Source: Prosopocoilus inquinatus (Eukaryota; Arthropoda; Insecta; Coleoptera; Lucanidae). From it: a DNA stretch of 64,000 nucleotides. A model generated the notes under the pieces. It was given only the letters and a program-made list of their open reading frames with translations. It was not told where the DNA came from and did not search any database. This document shows, piece by piece, positions 12,701 to 24,400 of this stretch; positions within the stretch are counted from its first letter, which is position 1, and each line of letters opens with the position of its first letter. The DNA lies in NCBI GenBank assembly GCA_036172665.1, contig CM069870.1, forward strand, positions 59,334,212-59,398,211, given 5' to 3'. Both the position numbers and the translations under genes were made by a program.

Positions 12701-14070
12701 ATCCATAACCCATAACTTCACAAGCACTGCATTGTGCATGCTGAGGAAGTTGTTCAATTTCAGTCAAAACTAACTTAAACATAATAAACTAACACCAACA
12801 GACATCTGTCGTATTGAGTTTCCATAAATGCGAATTACATACACCGTTGTGAATTGCAAAATAAATTGGTGTGGGGCTCGCATGTACTTATGTATACATA
12901 TGTACACACACATACACGTACAGACGAGCTAAAATTGCATGTTTACATGGTAAAATTACTTTTGGGACGTGCACGGCGATCAATCACCGCGGACGTTTTT
13001 ACTTGCATCCTCTTCTGCAAGAGGTTAATTCAATAAATGCAGAATGGATGATGAAAACCTCCCCAAAAATGCATCGCCCACACCTTGTTGACGGCCGTAA
13101 TCGAATTGCGTCGAACTTGCATAACAAATGGAATAATTAATGGTCCGTGACTCTTGATCCGTCAGCACAATGGACACTATTGACAATAGGATAAACCCGA
13201 CGCCCACCATCATATGTTGTTCATGCTCGTGTTACACACCTGATGTTCTGATTTATATACGACAGTTCAAGTGGATTGCACCCAATCACTCGCTGTTGAT
13301 TTAGTTTTGTAAACTGTTTGGAGACGAGCTTATTGCGACAAAGCTCTTAAAATAATGTTGCTTCATCATCCTAGGAGGAGTTACTTAGGGGGTGTTACGT
13401 GATTACATCGGCGAATAATGCTTGCTTTGCTATATAATTCAGTTACACGATGCTTCAGAGATAATTAACAGCTAAAAACGTGGGGTATGTTCGAGCTTTG
13501 AAGTATTATATGTATGTACAATATGCTCCTCAAGCACATTGAGGACCGTTCACTGAAGCTGATCATTAATTTGCTTTAAACTAGATTCCGGCAGCGACAC
13601 AAAACTTCTTTCATGAAAATCACTTTTGAAAATTGTTTTAGTAACTTCCAAAGTCGTATTTATCCGAGATAATAAATTCCATATCTTTGTAGGAAAGAGT
13701 TTCCAGCAGACGTGCGGGTCACCGCCATACAAGCAACCCTCTTTGCGGATTCCGCAGGCTTACGGCCTTTATCTAATACAACTCATAACGGGACCTGCTG
13801 TTTTTAGTACTTTTTTTATAGTTGGCTGCGTGTCAGCAGTGTCAGGATCGGACTCCCTAAATCACGCAGACATTCGTGTCGGAAAGATTGTTCGAAAGTT
13901 TGCGCGGTTATGATGAAAGTTTAAGTAAGGTGAGATGTTCTTTTCGCATTGTTGAAATAAGAGGAGAAACGTGAAAACATCGTTGAGGTTACTCAAACCA
14001 ACCATTTACAGAAGATTTTTTTTATTTGTATTTGTTTACTTATTATGGGACTAAACTTTACTTATTTATA
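9790..14070. other. No gene recognised
   Basis: Short frames only. At 11343-11640 both strands are open over about 90 codons, but neither product has a recognisable domain. At about 13550-13760 the minus strand reads a motif like KIWNLLSRI, reminiscent of the 'LWN-LP' tail of some non-LTR reverse transcriptases, but too short and shifted to call. At 12797-12990 there is weak similarity to 1945-2110. Confidence 0.4.
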
Positions 14071-15585
14071 CAGGGTGTTCTTTTACTGTGTGCAAATATT
14101 TAAACCTGTAATATATCACCATAAATGGCAACGATTAAACTTATGTACCCTTAACATGAAGTTAATAGTTTTCGAGAAAAATGCATTGGAAGGTTTTCAC
14201 CAAACCGTTTGAGAACTGCTGGCATAGCTAACGGGTGGATAGTACGCAGCCTTGCCTGTGTCACCCGAATGTAGGTCAGTGGTTTACGATGCCATAAATA
14301 GCAACGATTAAACTTATACGCCCTTAACACCAAACCTATAGTTTTCGAGAAAAATGCATTGGAAGATTTTCACCAAATCGTTTGAGATCTGCTGGCATAG
14401 CATAGCATAACTGCTGGATGGTACGCCGCCTTGCCTGTGTGATCCGAATATAGGGCAGTGTTTTACGGTGTCGTAAACGAACATCTGTTTCATTCTGTTT
14501 GATTCGTATGAGGACTATTAATAGATCGTAACAGTCGAAACATTTTAAATGCGCTCACAAAGCGTCGGATTAGTTAAAGCAAGTGCTATCAAGTCATCAC
14601 AATGTCAGGTATTTTCTAATTGTAAACCCACGATTATAATTACTGGACAAAAGATGCGGATGAGTTAAATTATTATATCACCGTTATTCATCGTTTTATT
14701 TTCGGATATTTTACTCTCAGAAGAAATAAATTGCCTTTCCATTTCTAATTAAGTAGATTAAGATTTCTTTAGTTTAATAAAGAAATTTTAAAATAAGGTA
14801 GTAATTTATCTACTGTTTGTATAATTTAAAATCGGCCGGATTACGTAATCACACTAGGGAGAATAAAGTAGCTGTTAAAACTGATATGTACTCACTACTA
14901 ATATGACTGACATTAAATTTACAATTTCTATGAATTCAATTATGAAATTCTGCTAAGTTAAGCATTTTTAAAGGGCTTACATTGCAAATTACAAAATTTA
15001 CAAATTGATTAATATCTTAAAGTATTCTCGCATGCATTCGATAAAGTCGCAATTTCGCATTTCTTTTGATCCTTTTTATTACGGCAATTTTGTGTTCTTA
15101 CAACGGCGGCAGCTGTAACGCGTTTAAGGTGGGTCAGTATTACATTAGCGTTCTGCAGATACGAAAAATTTGACAAACGAAGAAAGATTTTTGATTCTTA
15201 AAAACGCATATCAAGATCGTAATGGCATTTACAAATAACGAAAAAAGAGGTATGTTACTCTTGTACTGGGAAGTCCGCCGAAACGCCCGGGCATTGTAAT
15301 AAACGATATCAATGATTTTACAATACGAAACGCTGGAGAATGAGTTTAAATGCGGACTCTTTTTATGATCGGCGCTATGTGTGTGGGCACACCCACTGAC
15401 TACAGAGGAAGGCGTCAAATGACCCTGCTAAATGTTTCTCTCTCGCACATCTCAGCAATTTCAAACAAATGGAACCTCCGATTTTTTTGGCTGATTCGGT
15501 AGCCATCCGAAAATACGTGAGAAGGTAGCATTTCACGTACTTATACTGAGGTTTTTTTATTTGCACACAGTAAAAGAACACCCTG
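14071..15585. mobile_element. Non-autonomous TA-flanked element, family A/B, long copy
   Basis: It starts CAGGGTGTTCTTTTACTGTG and ends with its inverse, CACAGTAAAAGAACACCCTG, flanked by TA on each side (14069-14070, 15586-15587), as in Tc1/mariner elements. It is 1515 bp and has no transposase or long frame. The 5' part contains a ~173-bp tandem duplication (units starting ATAAATGGCA at about 14121 and ATAAATAGCA at about 14294). The second copy at 56810-58068 has one unit and lacks a further ~80-90 bp near 15250-15330. Shared interior words include GGTAGCATTTCACGTACTTA. The autonomous partner is not in the window. Confidence 0.85.
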
Positions 15586-15587
15586 TA

Positions 15588-16480
15588 TATTTATACGAAA
15601 CAAAACAAGCAAAGTTCATACTTAGCGCTGTAAAAGTAAATCAAGACTTGCTGGAAAAAAGCCCACCTCTGATTACACAAAGAAACCTATTATTTTTAAC
15701 ATTAAACAAGGCCAAGGCTAGATCTAAGGCAATGTTCGGCTTCGAGGCCATTTGCTTGGATTAGTTAACGCGAAGCCGCACGCCTTATCTCAGTGTTTTT
15801 CAGGACGCTTAAGAGCCATATCTAAGATAATTTATAATAAACGTACATATGTTGTCCCAATAAAAGCAGTTTGTTTAGCGTAAGTTTTATAAGACAAATT
15901 AATTTGAACTTCCAAAATTGCTTTTGCTCTCATGCATACTCCCACGTCACCTACGGCGTAATACAATCTGTATACACCTACACACGCGGAGTCGCAAAAT
16001 CGATTGTCTCTGAAACCACAAGCGAACAAACCTCGCCGAACAAAGGCTTTCGTGAACGCCTGGTCTAAACGTCTTCTGTGTCTACAGTCGCCGGAAACTT
16101 CTAAGTACTTCGCTGATTAGTTGGTGTTTTGCCAAATTAAATCAAAATGAAAATAAGGGCTCCCGAAGTTTTTCTATTACGCACGGTAGATCCCGCGCAA
16201 GGAAGAAGGATCAGAGTCACGTCGCTCTTCGAGAAAAATTTATGTCGCGATGAAGTTTTTTTTGTAATCGGAAGAAAAAAGTAAGAAAAGCGTTTGTGGT
16301 GTGTTACTAAGTTTTAATTTGGTGCGGATTATTTTAACTGAAGATGCGGCTAAATGCTTTTGAAGTTATACAACCAAACTTCCCTCTTCACAAGTCTCTT
16401 GTTAGAAAGTATGTTACGAGACTTTCTTTAAAAGATCCTGTATATCCTGTCGCCCATAACTTAGAGTCTGCGGTTTTCAA
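15588..16480. other. No gene recognised
   Basis: No frame above about 70 codons is convincing and no repeat structure is apparent. Confidence 0.4.
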
Positions 16481-16484
16481 CGCG

Positions 16485-17030
16485 TACCTAAGGTACACGT
16501 GTACACGGACTCCGTGTAATAACATTCGCGAATTAAATTCATGTGTAATTAAATACACGTGGATTTATGCATTACACGTGTATTTAAATACATGTGTAAT
16601 TAAATTACACGTGTATTTTTACGGATCCGTTCGATACGATTAAATCAAGGTACGTTACCTAGCAACTGATATGTATTTGTTTATCGATAGCGGGAAATTA
16701 ACTTTTATACAATGACAGTAAAAAAGCAACAGCAATAATTAACAACAGTTTTCGCTGCTGGAAACGAAGTTTTTCCAGAAGTATATTTCATTCTATTAAT
16801 TAATCAATTAATTGCCTGCTTGACTATACCTATCAAGAAAATATTAACGTGTAATATAAATACACGTGTAATATAAATGCACGAGTAAATAAAACAAATA
16901 TACGTGTAATATAAATACACGTGTAAGACAAATACACGTGTAATATAAATACACGGGTACCCGTGTTTTTAATATTACACGTACTAAAATTTGAATCCGT
17001 GTATTACACGTGTACACGTACGTGAAGTAG
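16485..17030. repeat. CACGTG-rich palindromic repeat cluster, possible DNA element
   Basis: Two clusters (about 16490-16620 and 16845-17025) contain over a dozen copies of a short unit of the type TACACGTGTAATATAAA, including perfect palindromes (TACACGTGTA) and GGTACCC-type variants. The outer ends are roughly inverted (GGTACACGTGTACACGG at the left; the right reads ACACGTGTACACGTACGTG). The ~220-bp middle is unrelated AT-rich sequence. The arrangement resembles the subterminal repeats of hAT-type elements, but I could not fix TIRs or an 8-bp duplication. CACGTG is also the E-box core bound by bHLH factors. Confidence 0.5.
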
Positions 17031-17039
17031 GGACCTCTA

Positions 17040-17860
17040 CTATAAATGCGTATGAAAACATGTGGAATAATGCAAGCCCCACACTCATCGCCTTCATTAA
17101 TCGACTACATTAATGAATGCCTTTGATATCGTGCGACGCAAGTCTGTTGTTGTAGTTAGTACTAAATCAAAGAGGTGCTTCTGACAGCGCCTTCTAATTG
17201 ACGTCTCCACCTGTGAGACTAACACATGGCACATGTAATCTCGCCGTGTGACGCAAAGGAACGGCCTGTGTTGGGGTACGTTTGTGGTGGATTTTGTGGT
17301 ATAGATGAAAGTAATATATCACGTAACATAAGACATAATGGAATCCGAAAGCTCTGGACGTTCGAGGAGTATGCTCCCTTTTCGCATATATTTTTGCGAG
17401 AGGAGTGGATCAGACGTGAATGTTAAAGTTTCGCGACTAACACAAATCACGTTTTAATCTAATTTCAGAAGTGTATTAAAAAAGGGGGTTAAGGGCGTTG
17501 GTTAAAAATATATGTACGTAATACTGACAAATGATTGTGCTATGGTGAAAATTGCTAAAAAAGATAAAACAAATTAATAGTATTCTTGGCAACAGAAGAA
17601 TCGTATACTTTGATATTTTAAACAGCTAATGAATGTAAGAAAAGTCAACGGATTATTATTTTTTTTATAATAATAATTACATGACATTTATTGACTGCAA
17701 GTTACAGACTTGTTCACATAATAAACTTCAAAAAGAGCCAAAAGGAATAAGTTCAGCTTGTTATACAAATATGTTAGCTGATCTTCCTCTTACACTTAAG
17801 TTAACATAACCTAACTTTTCATTGAGGCCGTGGGAAATCTTCAAAAGACGTGTTAGATTT
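17040..17860. other. No gene recognised
   Basis: Nothing beyond short frames and a T-run near 17660. Confidence 0.4.
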
Positions 17861-17864
17861 ATTT

Positions 17865-18230
17865 GGCAGCAGTCAGACGCCTTCATCTAAACCCCCCTGT
17901 TCTCTAATCTCGCGCTGCCCCGCGCCCCCCTCCACGGAACCACCTGTCGGCATTACTTCATGGTGGGGATCTTGGTCTAATTTCACTCCATGTGTTTTCC
18001 CATTAGATGTACTGTCTTCTTCTTTCTACGCTGTACTTGTCATCTTTTCTTCTTCTTTTTCACTTACCCTCCGCCTTTCTTTGTGACGGAGATCTCGGTT
18101 CAATTTCATTCTATGTATATTCACGAGCTGTACTTGTCATTTTCATTCTTCTTCTTCTTTTTCGCCTCGCCCTCCAGCATTTCTCCGTGACGGACATTTT
18201 GATCTAGTTTCATTCTACGTGTTTTCATAC
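17865..18230 (+). repeat. ~100-bp pyrimidine-rich tandem array, left part
   Basis: Diverged units of about 97-105 bp are visible through the anchors CTGTACTTGTCAT (18031, 18128) and TTTCATTCTA followed by TG or CG. A partial unit precedes at about 17935. The plus strand is C/T-rich. The array is interrupted at a TA by the element at 18231-19402 and continues at 19403. The open frames here are low-complexity artefacts. Confidence 0.7.
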
Positions 18231-19402
18231 AGGATGCGGCAAAATAACTCGGACAAACGTTTTTCATCACATTTTTATTTAGAAGCCTTGATGTAGAGCT
18301 GCAAGCGTTTCTTCAAATTCTCGGTCACATGCCGCACCTCATCCATTGATATTCGGTCTGATTTTTGAAGCAGGGATTGCTTTAATGACTTCAAAATTTT
18401 GTGGCGCTTAAAACAAGCCCTGGCCTCCAAAATTGACTGTACGCTTTAATCGATTGGGTTTAGATCAGGTGAGTAAGGCAGCCATTCTTGAGACGTGATA
18501 AAGTCTGGAAACTGGGTCTTACACTACTCGAGACGCTATCGATTTATGAGCCGAGACAACAGAGTCCTGTTGAAATGTCCATTCCACATCGCTGAGGTAC
18601 TGTTCGATCCAAGGAAGTACTACAGCCCCGAGTATATCGCGTCGGTACACTTCTTGGTTAATTTTGACCCCCCTGATCTACGAAAACCAGAGATATCTTG
18701 CCGTTGGCGCAGATTCTGCCCCTTAATATGACGGACTGTGGATTTTGGCGATGCTCGACGATGACGGAGGTGGCGGGAGCCTTTGTGGACCAGATTCTGT
18801 TGTTTTGGTGGTTGTGACAGCTTCTCGTCCGTGGAGACAATTGATTCCCAACGTGTACCTGTGGCCCAAAGCTGAAGTTGACAGCATCTTTGCGGTCGTA
18901 CACGCTTGTTCTGGACCATGGGGAACTAAACTAAGCTTGTTTGGCTTGAGCTTTTTTTCGCTATTCGCTGTACTGAGCGATCGCTGATACCTGCGCCATG
19001 GGTAACTTTTCTCACGGACACACGAATTTCGCTGTACTCGATTGTTAATGATCTGACGATTAGCGGGGGTCTTGAAAGTGCGTTTTCTTCCTCTTTCGGG
19101 ACGATCTCCTTCGTAGCTAAGCTCGTGGAAACGTTTAATGACATCAGGCAAGGCTTGGCGAGGAAGCTTGAGCAATCGAACAACTTCGCAGTGACGATAG
19201 CCTTGACAATACAGCCCCAAAATAGCAGTACATGTGTTTGATATTCTATTAAAAATCAAACTTATAACAAAACATTACAAAACTCCAGTTACTTGATCAA
19301 GAAAAGCGTTGAATTTAACTACGCAAATATATTTTTACGAAAATATAAAACGTTCTTTCCAAGAAACGCTAAATTTTGTCCGAGTTATTTTGCCGTACAC
19401 GG
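18231..19402 (-). mobile_element. Tc1/mariner element, DD37D (maT-like), degenerate
   Basis: The left end (CAGGATGCGGCAAAATAACT) and the inverse of the right end (CCGTGTACGGCAAAATAACT) share TIRs with common core CGGCAAAATAACTCGGACAAA-like sequence. TA is on both sides (18229-18230, 19403-19404). It is 1172 bp, close to a normal Tc1/mariner length. The transposase lies on the minus strand and is broken. It is inserted into a tandem array, which resumes in register on the other side. Confidence 0.85.
18275..19259 (-). pseudogene. Transposase of a DD37D Tc1/mariner element (broken)
   Basis: A cut-and-paste transposase would bind the TIRs and insert at TA. The N-terminal part shows a helix-turn-helix region, then a GDRPERGRKR-type linker and a second HTH (SDRSVQRIAKK) in another frame. 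The first catalytic aspartate is in STDEKLS (about 18815-18830); the second is in FQQDS (codon 18564-18566); the third is in LPYSPDLNPID (codon 18449-18451). The distance between the last two is 37 codons plus one base, hence DD37D with an indel. A stop codon follows that last aspartate directly, and several frameshifts split the rest. The reading resumes to a C-terminus LYIKASK and stop at 18275. Clearly inactive. Assignment to maT rests on D spacing and recall, not on a search. Confidence 0.85.
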
Positions 19403-19500
19403 TATACTATACTTGTCATCTTTATTCTTCCTTTTCATTGCCTTGCCCTCGGCATTTCTTACTCACTTTTCTTCTCTTCTTTTCGCCTCATGACTATCTC
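19403..19500 (+). repeat. ~100-bp pyrimidine-rich tandem array, right part
   Basis: CTATACTTGTCATC at 19407 resumes the unit that was cut at 18230; removing the element and one TA gives a unit of about 105 bp, matching its neighbours. Confidence 0.65.
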
Positions 19501-19689
19501 AATAAAGGTTGCGCATTGGTCCCAATTTCATTTGCTCTGTAACATAATTCGAATTTTATTCTCACGGCTAATCTTTTGTTTAGCGTGTCCCTTTTTTCAT
19601 TCCACTTTGACATAGATGAACGTACGTTCACCATTCTCGACTTTTTCAATGCAATACGATAGGGGATCAGACTCATTTTTTTTATTAAT

Positions 19690-20990
19690 TTTTGCCTTAA
19701 AGGCTTCAAATCAACCATGACCACTAATCGTCTACGTAAGATGGAAGATGATCTGTCTGTGCATACGGTTGAACCAACCACGGACGTCCGGGATCGGTCT
19801 TCTTGTCCTCCCTGCTATTGAGGATGTATCCCATCTTGCCTGCCATGCCTCCAGGGTATTTTATCATGCCATCTTTCTTTCTTCTGCATTAGCCCGACAC
19901 GTATCTGCTCACCCGAAGAGCAGCAGATCGACGGGAATCATCCTAGAAATAACACTAATTGCCTCAGTGGACACCGTTCTGTACGCGAGCGCTGTTCTTA
20001 TTGAAACCATCCCTTGGCAGGTTCTCATTTTGCCAACATTTTTTTTAATTTTTCATACCCCATGCCAGATTGCTGCCGCATGCAAGAAGATGGACTCATA
20101 TACGACGCCAACACTCTTGAGTATAGACATCTTAGATTTTTGTAGCAAATAATTTTGGGTGGGTAAAGGATGCGTCTGGCTACAATTTTCGTAGAGATTT
20201 ATTTGAGCAGGATCGCGATTTCGCCTGTACGACATTATCAAGTTCAAAGTCCTTCGAAAGAAAAAGGGGAAATTAGATTCAAATAATTAAAACAGCATCC
20301 TTTACCCACACAACATTTTTCTTTTAGATTCGAAAGGTCCCTCTTTCGTGAGAATAATTCTTGATAGGCAGAGATGGCCTTTTGGCTTTTCTTCCCCTGC
20401 GTATTCCATGGAATTTCCGAAGTTCAAGTGCCTTTTCAACTTCCGCTTTTTTGTTATAGACTCCTGGTTCAGTGTAAGATTTAGTTTAGGACATTAGGAC
20501 GATATCAGGATAAATTCTGACTTGCCCTCCGCCAGCTGAAGATGATTCCTGTCGACCCATTCAACCACTCTCTGCCGAGATAGAGTTGTATTCGTTGCTT
20601 CATTAGATTTGTTTTGTAGGTCTTCGTACTTCGAGTCCCTAATAACGAGCGCCAAGTCATTGGCAAAGGCAACCATGTCCACTCCCACAGGCTAATTAGC
20701 AGGCCATCATATGTGAGGCTCCAGAGAAGGCACACCACATGTGGCTTGCTGTTTCTCTATGGGAATTATTTCAATATGCTGGTCTGCCAGATAGTTTCCA
20801 ACTACTTTTCTTAGATATTCAGAGGTAGCTTTCTTCACCAACGCTTTCCTGATGGCTTTTCAATCCAAGACATTCAAGGCATATCAACGGTGATTAGGAG
20901 GCATAGTGGTCTAGTCTTTAAGGTTTTCGCCATTTCCTCTTTCACCATGTCTCTAACGCGCGCAATTGCGTCAGCTGCCGAAAGCCCTTT
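19690..20990 (-). pseudogene. R1-type non-LTR reverse transcriptase, decayed
   Basis: Reading the minus strand across frameshifts gives the usual order of an R1/I-type reverse transcriptase. First comes a region like VDAIARV with ...LITVD (about 20990-20890). Then KATSEYLRKVVGNYL, a CGVPSLEP segment corresponding to the GVPQGS-LGP motif, YDGLL, and the catalytic block GVDMVAFANDLALVI (about 20690-20640), followed by VVEWVDRNHLQLAEGKSEF. The C-terminal domain follows (AYRTVSTEA, ISRMIPVDLL, EAWQARWD) down to about 19700. The catalytic FADD reads FAND (codon 20659-20661), and stops and shifts are frequent. Endonuclease and ORF1 are not seen, so the copy is 5'-truncated. The clade call is from motif recall. 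Confidence 0.75.
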
Positions 20991-21985
20991 CGTTGTCGGA
21001 AATATTTTCCTTGCTAGACAACTCCTTCTTTAGGCTTGCAACAAAAAAAAATGTTCGAAAAGTTTTTCATTCGTATTTAAAAAGCAAATGGAACGATATT
21101 TAGTTTCTTCGTTAGGATTTTTTTGCCGTCTCGATTAGTACAACTTTGGTCGTTTCCCAACTCCAAAGAAGGGAAGTAGTGCATCATCAACTAGAAATTG
21201 AATTGAGATGCATTGTAGCAACATCGACTAACTTTAATAACAGAAAACAATAACTGAAGAATGTTATACATATATTGTAATTTGTGTGACTATTTCGATC
21301 AATAAAATTGCGTCTGGGACAAATGAAAAAGGATAAAACCCATATGCACGGAGAAGCCAGACGCTACGATTTGCTTCTACATGGCCAGATTTATTTTGGT
21401 GTGACTTTCTTTGTTTCAAATTCATAAGTACCAGTATCTTGAAGACAAGTACTAAACGCTTTGTACTGAAGGCATTAAGTTATGCAAGCATCGTTGGAGT
21501 AAGTGCATCAAATTAAAATGATATCAAGCTGAAAAATAAAAAGACAATTTTGACAAAAAGTTTAGTTTTAGTACCATTTGAATTCGCGTTTGTAAAGAAA
21601 AAGTAGTCAAATAACTAACAATTCGTTGACAATTCACAAGATTACCACAAAATACTTGTCTTTCAAGTTCACGACTGCAATGTTTTTCTTATTAATTTTG
21701 ACATATATTTTAAATCTTTGAATAAAGGAAATATTCGATAGAAGACTTTTATGTAAAAATTGGAAATAAGCAACTCATTCTGTAGCATTTTAGTACACGA
21801 AGCGATTTCTGATTTGAATTGAGTTGATTGAAAGGTTGCCTGTTTCATAATTGTCTTATAACCGTATTGCTATGATAACCTTGGTTAAGGGTTAAAAAGT
21901 ACAAAATACACAGAGCAGAGAGGAGCATGCAGATTCATATCGCCGACGAGAAATTCGCAAAATAGGTGATTTGGCCAGTTGGATC
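20991..21985. other. No gene recognised
   Basis: AT-rich with short frames only; no repeat structure seen. Confidence 0.4.
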
Positions 21986-21989
21986 ACAA

Positions 21990-22135
21990 AGCTTCAAAAA
22001 ACAAAGAGCGCCACAACACCTGTCGGCAGCCTACTCCGCAAAGGAGGAGACTCTAAATAGGACCGAAACAGCTGTTAAGGGGATGCTCGGGAAGTTCACT
22101 GCGATCGAACTGACTTGCAACTAAATTATCGATAT
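21990..22135 (-). repeat. Family F repeat, single arm, inverted orientation
   Basis: GGACCGAAACAGCTGTTAAG, GGATGCTCGGGAAGTTCACT and GACTTGCAA match the reverse complement of the family F arm (compare 44868-44985). Only one arm is present, so this is a solo fragment. Confidence 0.5.
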
Positions 22136-22685
22136 AAAAGGCAGAGCACGAAGCGTTAAATTCATTCTTTCTTTGAACTTTGAAGATGAAACTTTTACAA
22201 CTAGTCCAGTAATGATCATTTTGAATAATTCAAAGTTAGATTTAAAAAGATTTAAGTGACTAAGTATGTGTTTTATGTTCATTTGACAGTGTTTGTTTGA
22301 TGAATAATAATCGAAGTGTTAATTTAAATTAAATACAGGACGAGCGAGGGTTCAAAACCAAAGTTTTTTTTTAATATTTACCCAAATCCCTCCTAAAGTT
22401 TTATTTAGATCGAAATAAATCGATTGGATTCGAGCAATTATTCAAAATTGAAATTGTATTCTATTCTCTGCATTGGGTAGGCCAAAAGATTGGTTATTTC
22501 CACTTTTTCCAATCAAAGGATTTTAGACCAAGAATCATAGAAAAATACCACGATTGCAAGCTCAATCAATAGCTGAAGAACTTGGTAGTGCTCACAATTT
22601 TCACAGACTCTATTAATAGCTAATAATCAGAGAAAAAAAATCGGCCCACTTGTTCCGCAAGCAATACGAAAATTTATTTTTTATT
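22136..22685. other. No gene recognised
   Basis: AT-rich sequence with no supported frame. Confidence 0.35.
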
Positions 22686-22689
22686 CGGA

Positions 22690-23065
22690 GTTTATTAGTA
22701 GCGCGCACAATAATTTCTATCGAGTGGGAACACTCGCACTGTACCCCTTCCCCTCCTACTCAATAACAATTAAATGCATCGGTGTTGTAAAAGGAGTGAA
22801 CAGTATATTCCGCGTAGAAAGCGTCCAACACTACGTGAGCCCAATTCTTTTCTTTCCTTGCTAATAACTGACGAGTGGTTATGATCAAGCTTGGCGTTAT
22901 AACAACCCGTGAAGCAGTTAGTTTTGAAACTGTTCTCGGAACGTATCATTCGAATATTAAGAAAGGTTAAATTCGCGAAGAAAACAAATTAATCAAACTC
23001 AAAACCAAATATTAAAGCCCAACAAACAAGAGGGTTTTTAAGATTAAAGCGACATTAATAAAAAT
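22690..23065 (+). mobile_element. Probable 5' LTR of a Gypsy-type retrotransposon
   Basis: The sequence immediately upstream of a primer-binding site (23066) is expected to be an LTR. The ~375 bp before it are of suitable composition and begin around AGTTTATTAGTAGCGCGC. The left boundary is uncertain because no second LTR lies in the window to compare with. Downstream there is no gag or pol, so this is an LTR plus leader fragment. Confidence 0.45.
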
Positions 23066-23084
23066 TGGCGCCCAACGTGGGGCC
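23066..23084 (+). other. tRNA primer-binding site of an LTR retroelement
   Basis: TGGCGCCCAACGTGGGGCC starts with TGG, complementary to a tRNA 3' CCA, and resembles the tRNA-primed sites of Gypsy/retrovirus-like elements. It is followed by an A-rich leader. Confidence 0.65.
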
Positions 23085-23149
23085 ATAAAAAGAAAAAGAA
23101 CCGAGCGGTAACCCAGATATATATTTTTATGCTTAGATGCTTAGATAGT

Positions 23150-24400
23150 AGTCAAAAACCACTGGTAACTATCCGATCACGAGAAGACAAGTATTAGTTC
23201 GGTTGTATCGCGAGAACGATTCGAATTAGAGATTTCTTTCGAAAGATCTCCATAGAGAGTGCGATGATTCCTTACTTACTATTTAGAAACTCACCAACAA
23301 AATGTTTGAATTCGAAAATCGTCACTCTCGCTCACCCAACTGACTACATTCTCTTGTTTAATTATTTTTAAATGTTAGTGTTGTCTCCTTTTACTTTAGT
23401 TTTAATTGATGTCTAATCTTTTCACCCAGGACAATTTTCTCATGGTTACTAGTAACCTTTCGGCTACGAGATCAAATTGTCGTTCGAAGCACCTCACAGT
23501 ACATTGAGAACGGTTCGAGTTAGAGACTTCCTGTTTCCATCATTCGATCGGTATCGAAAAACGTCCATGATTCCCTATTTTTTGATTAGAAAATCACCAA
23601 AAAAATGTTTGTTTTCGGAAATCGCTACTCTCGCTGACCCGTCTTGTTTAGTTATTTTTAAATGTTAGCGTTGTCTCTTTGCTCTCCTGCTCTTCTCATG
23701 GTGAGATGGTTGCCAGTGACCACTGGTAACCAACATTAACAAGTGACCACGGGTAACCATCCGGTCACGAGAAAACCAATTCGGAGAACTATTACAGTAT
23801 CTTGAGAACGGATCAAGATAGAGACTTCCGGTTTTCACCATTCGATTCATATCTGAAGAGCTTCCACAGACAGCGGTGATTTCTTACTTTCTGATTAGAA
23901 AATTATCAAGAAAATATTTGTCTTTGAAAATCGCTACTCTCGCTGACCCATCTAATCACGTTCTCTTATTTACTTATTTTTAAATGTTAGTGTTGTCCCC
24001 TTTTACCTATAATTTTAATTGATCTGGAAACTTTTGACCCAGGAAAATCTTCTCGTGGTTAGATGGTTGCTCATAACCATCCGGTTAGGAGATCAAATAA
24101 TTTTTCGGAGAACCCTCACAGTGTCTCAAGAACGGTTTGGATTAAGGACTTCCTGTTTTCACCATTCAAATCGGTGATTTCTTACTTTCTATTTAGAAAA
24201 TTTCGAAATTCGCTACTCTCGCTGATCCATCTGACCACATTCTCTTGTTTGGTTATTTTTAAATGGTAGTGTTGCCAGGGACCAGAAAATCAAATAGTCG
24301 TTAGGAGGAACTTCACAGTATCTCGAGAAAGACAGAGACATGGTTTTCACCATTCAATTCGTCTCGAATAACCTCCATCTCCTTTCACCTACATGCCGGA
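23150..24400 (+). repeat. ~300-bp degenerate tandem array (about five units)
   Basis: Anchor TTTTTAAATGTTAG followed by GTTGTC or a variant appears at about 23369, 23659, 23981 and 24260 (spacings about 290, 322 and 279 bp). Each unit also carries CACTGGTAAC or CATCCGGT, a CTCACAGTATCTCGAGAACG-like block, GAGACTTCCTGTTTTCACC, and CGCTACTCTCGCTGACCC. The units are diverged and indel-rich. The array lies directly downstream of the primer-binding site, so it may be part of a non-coding LTR-element derivative or an unrelated satellite. Open frames here reflect repeat sequence. Confidence 0.8.

Noticed and set aside
13550..13760. Possible C-terminal tail of a non-LTR reverse transcriptase (KIWNLLSRI)
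   Set aside because: Too short, with a frameshift and no upstream catalytic motifs.
17990..18207. Phe/Ser/Leu-rich frames that look like membrane proteins
   Set aside because: Low-complexity translation of a pyrimidine-rich tandem array.
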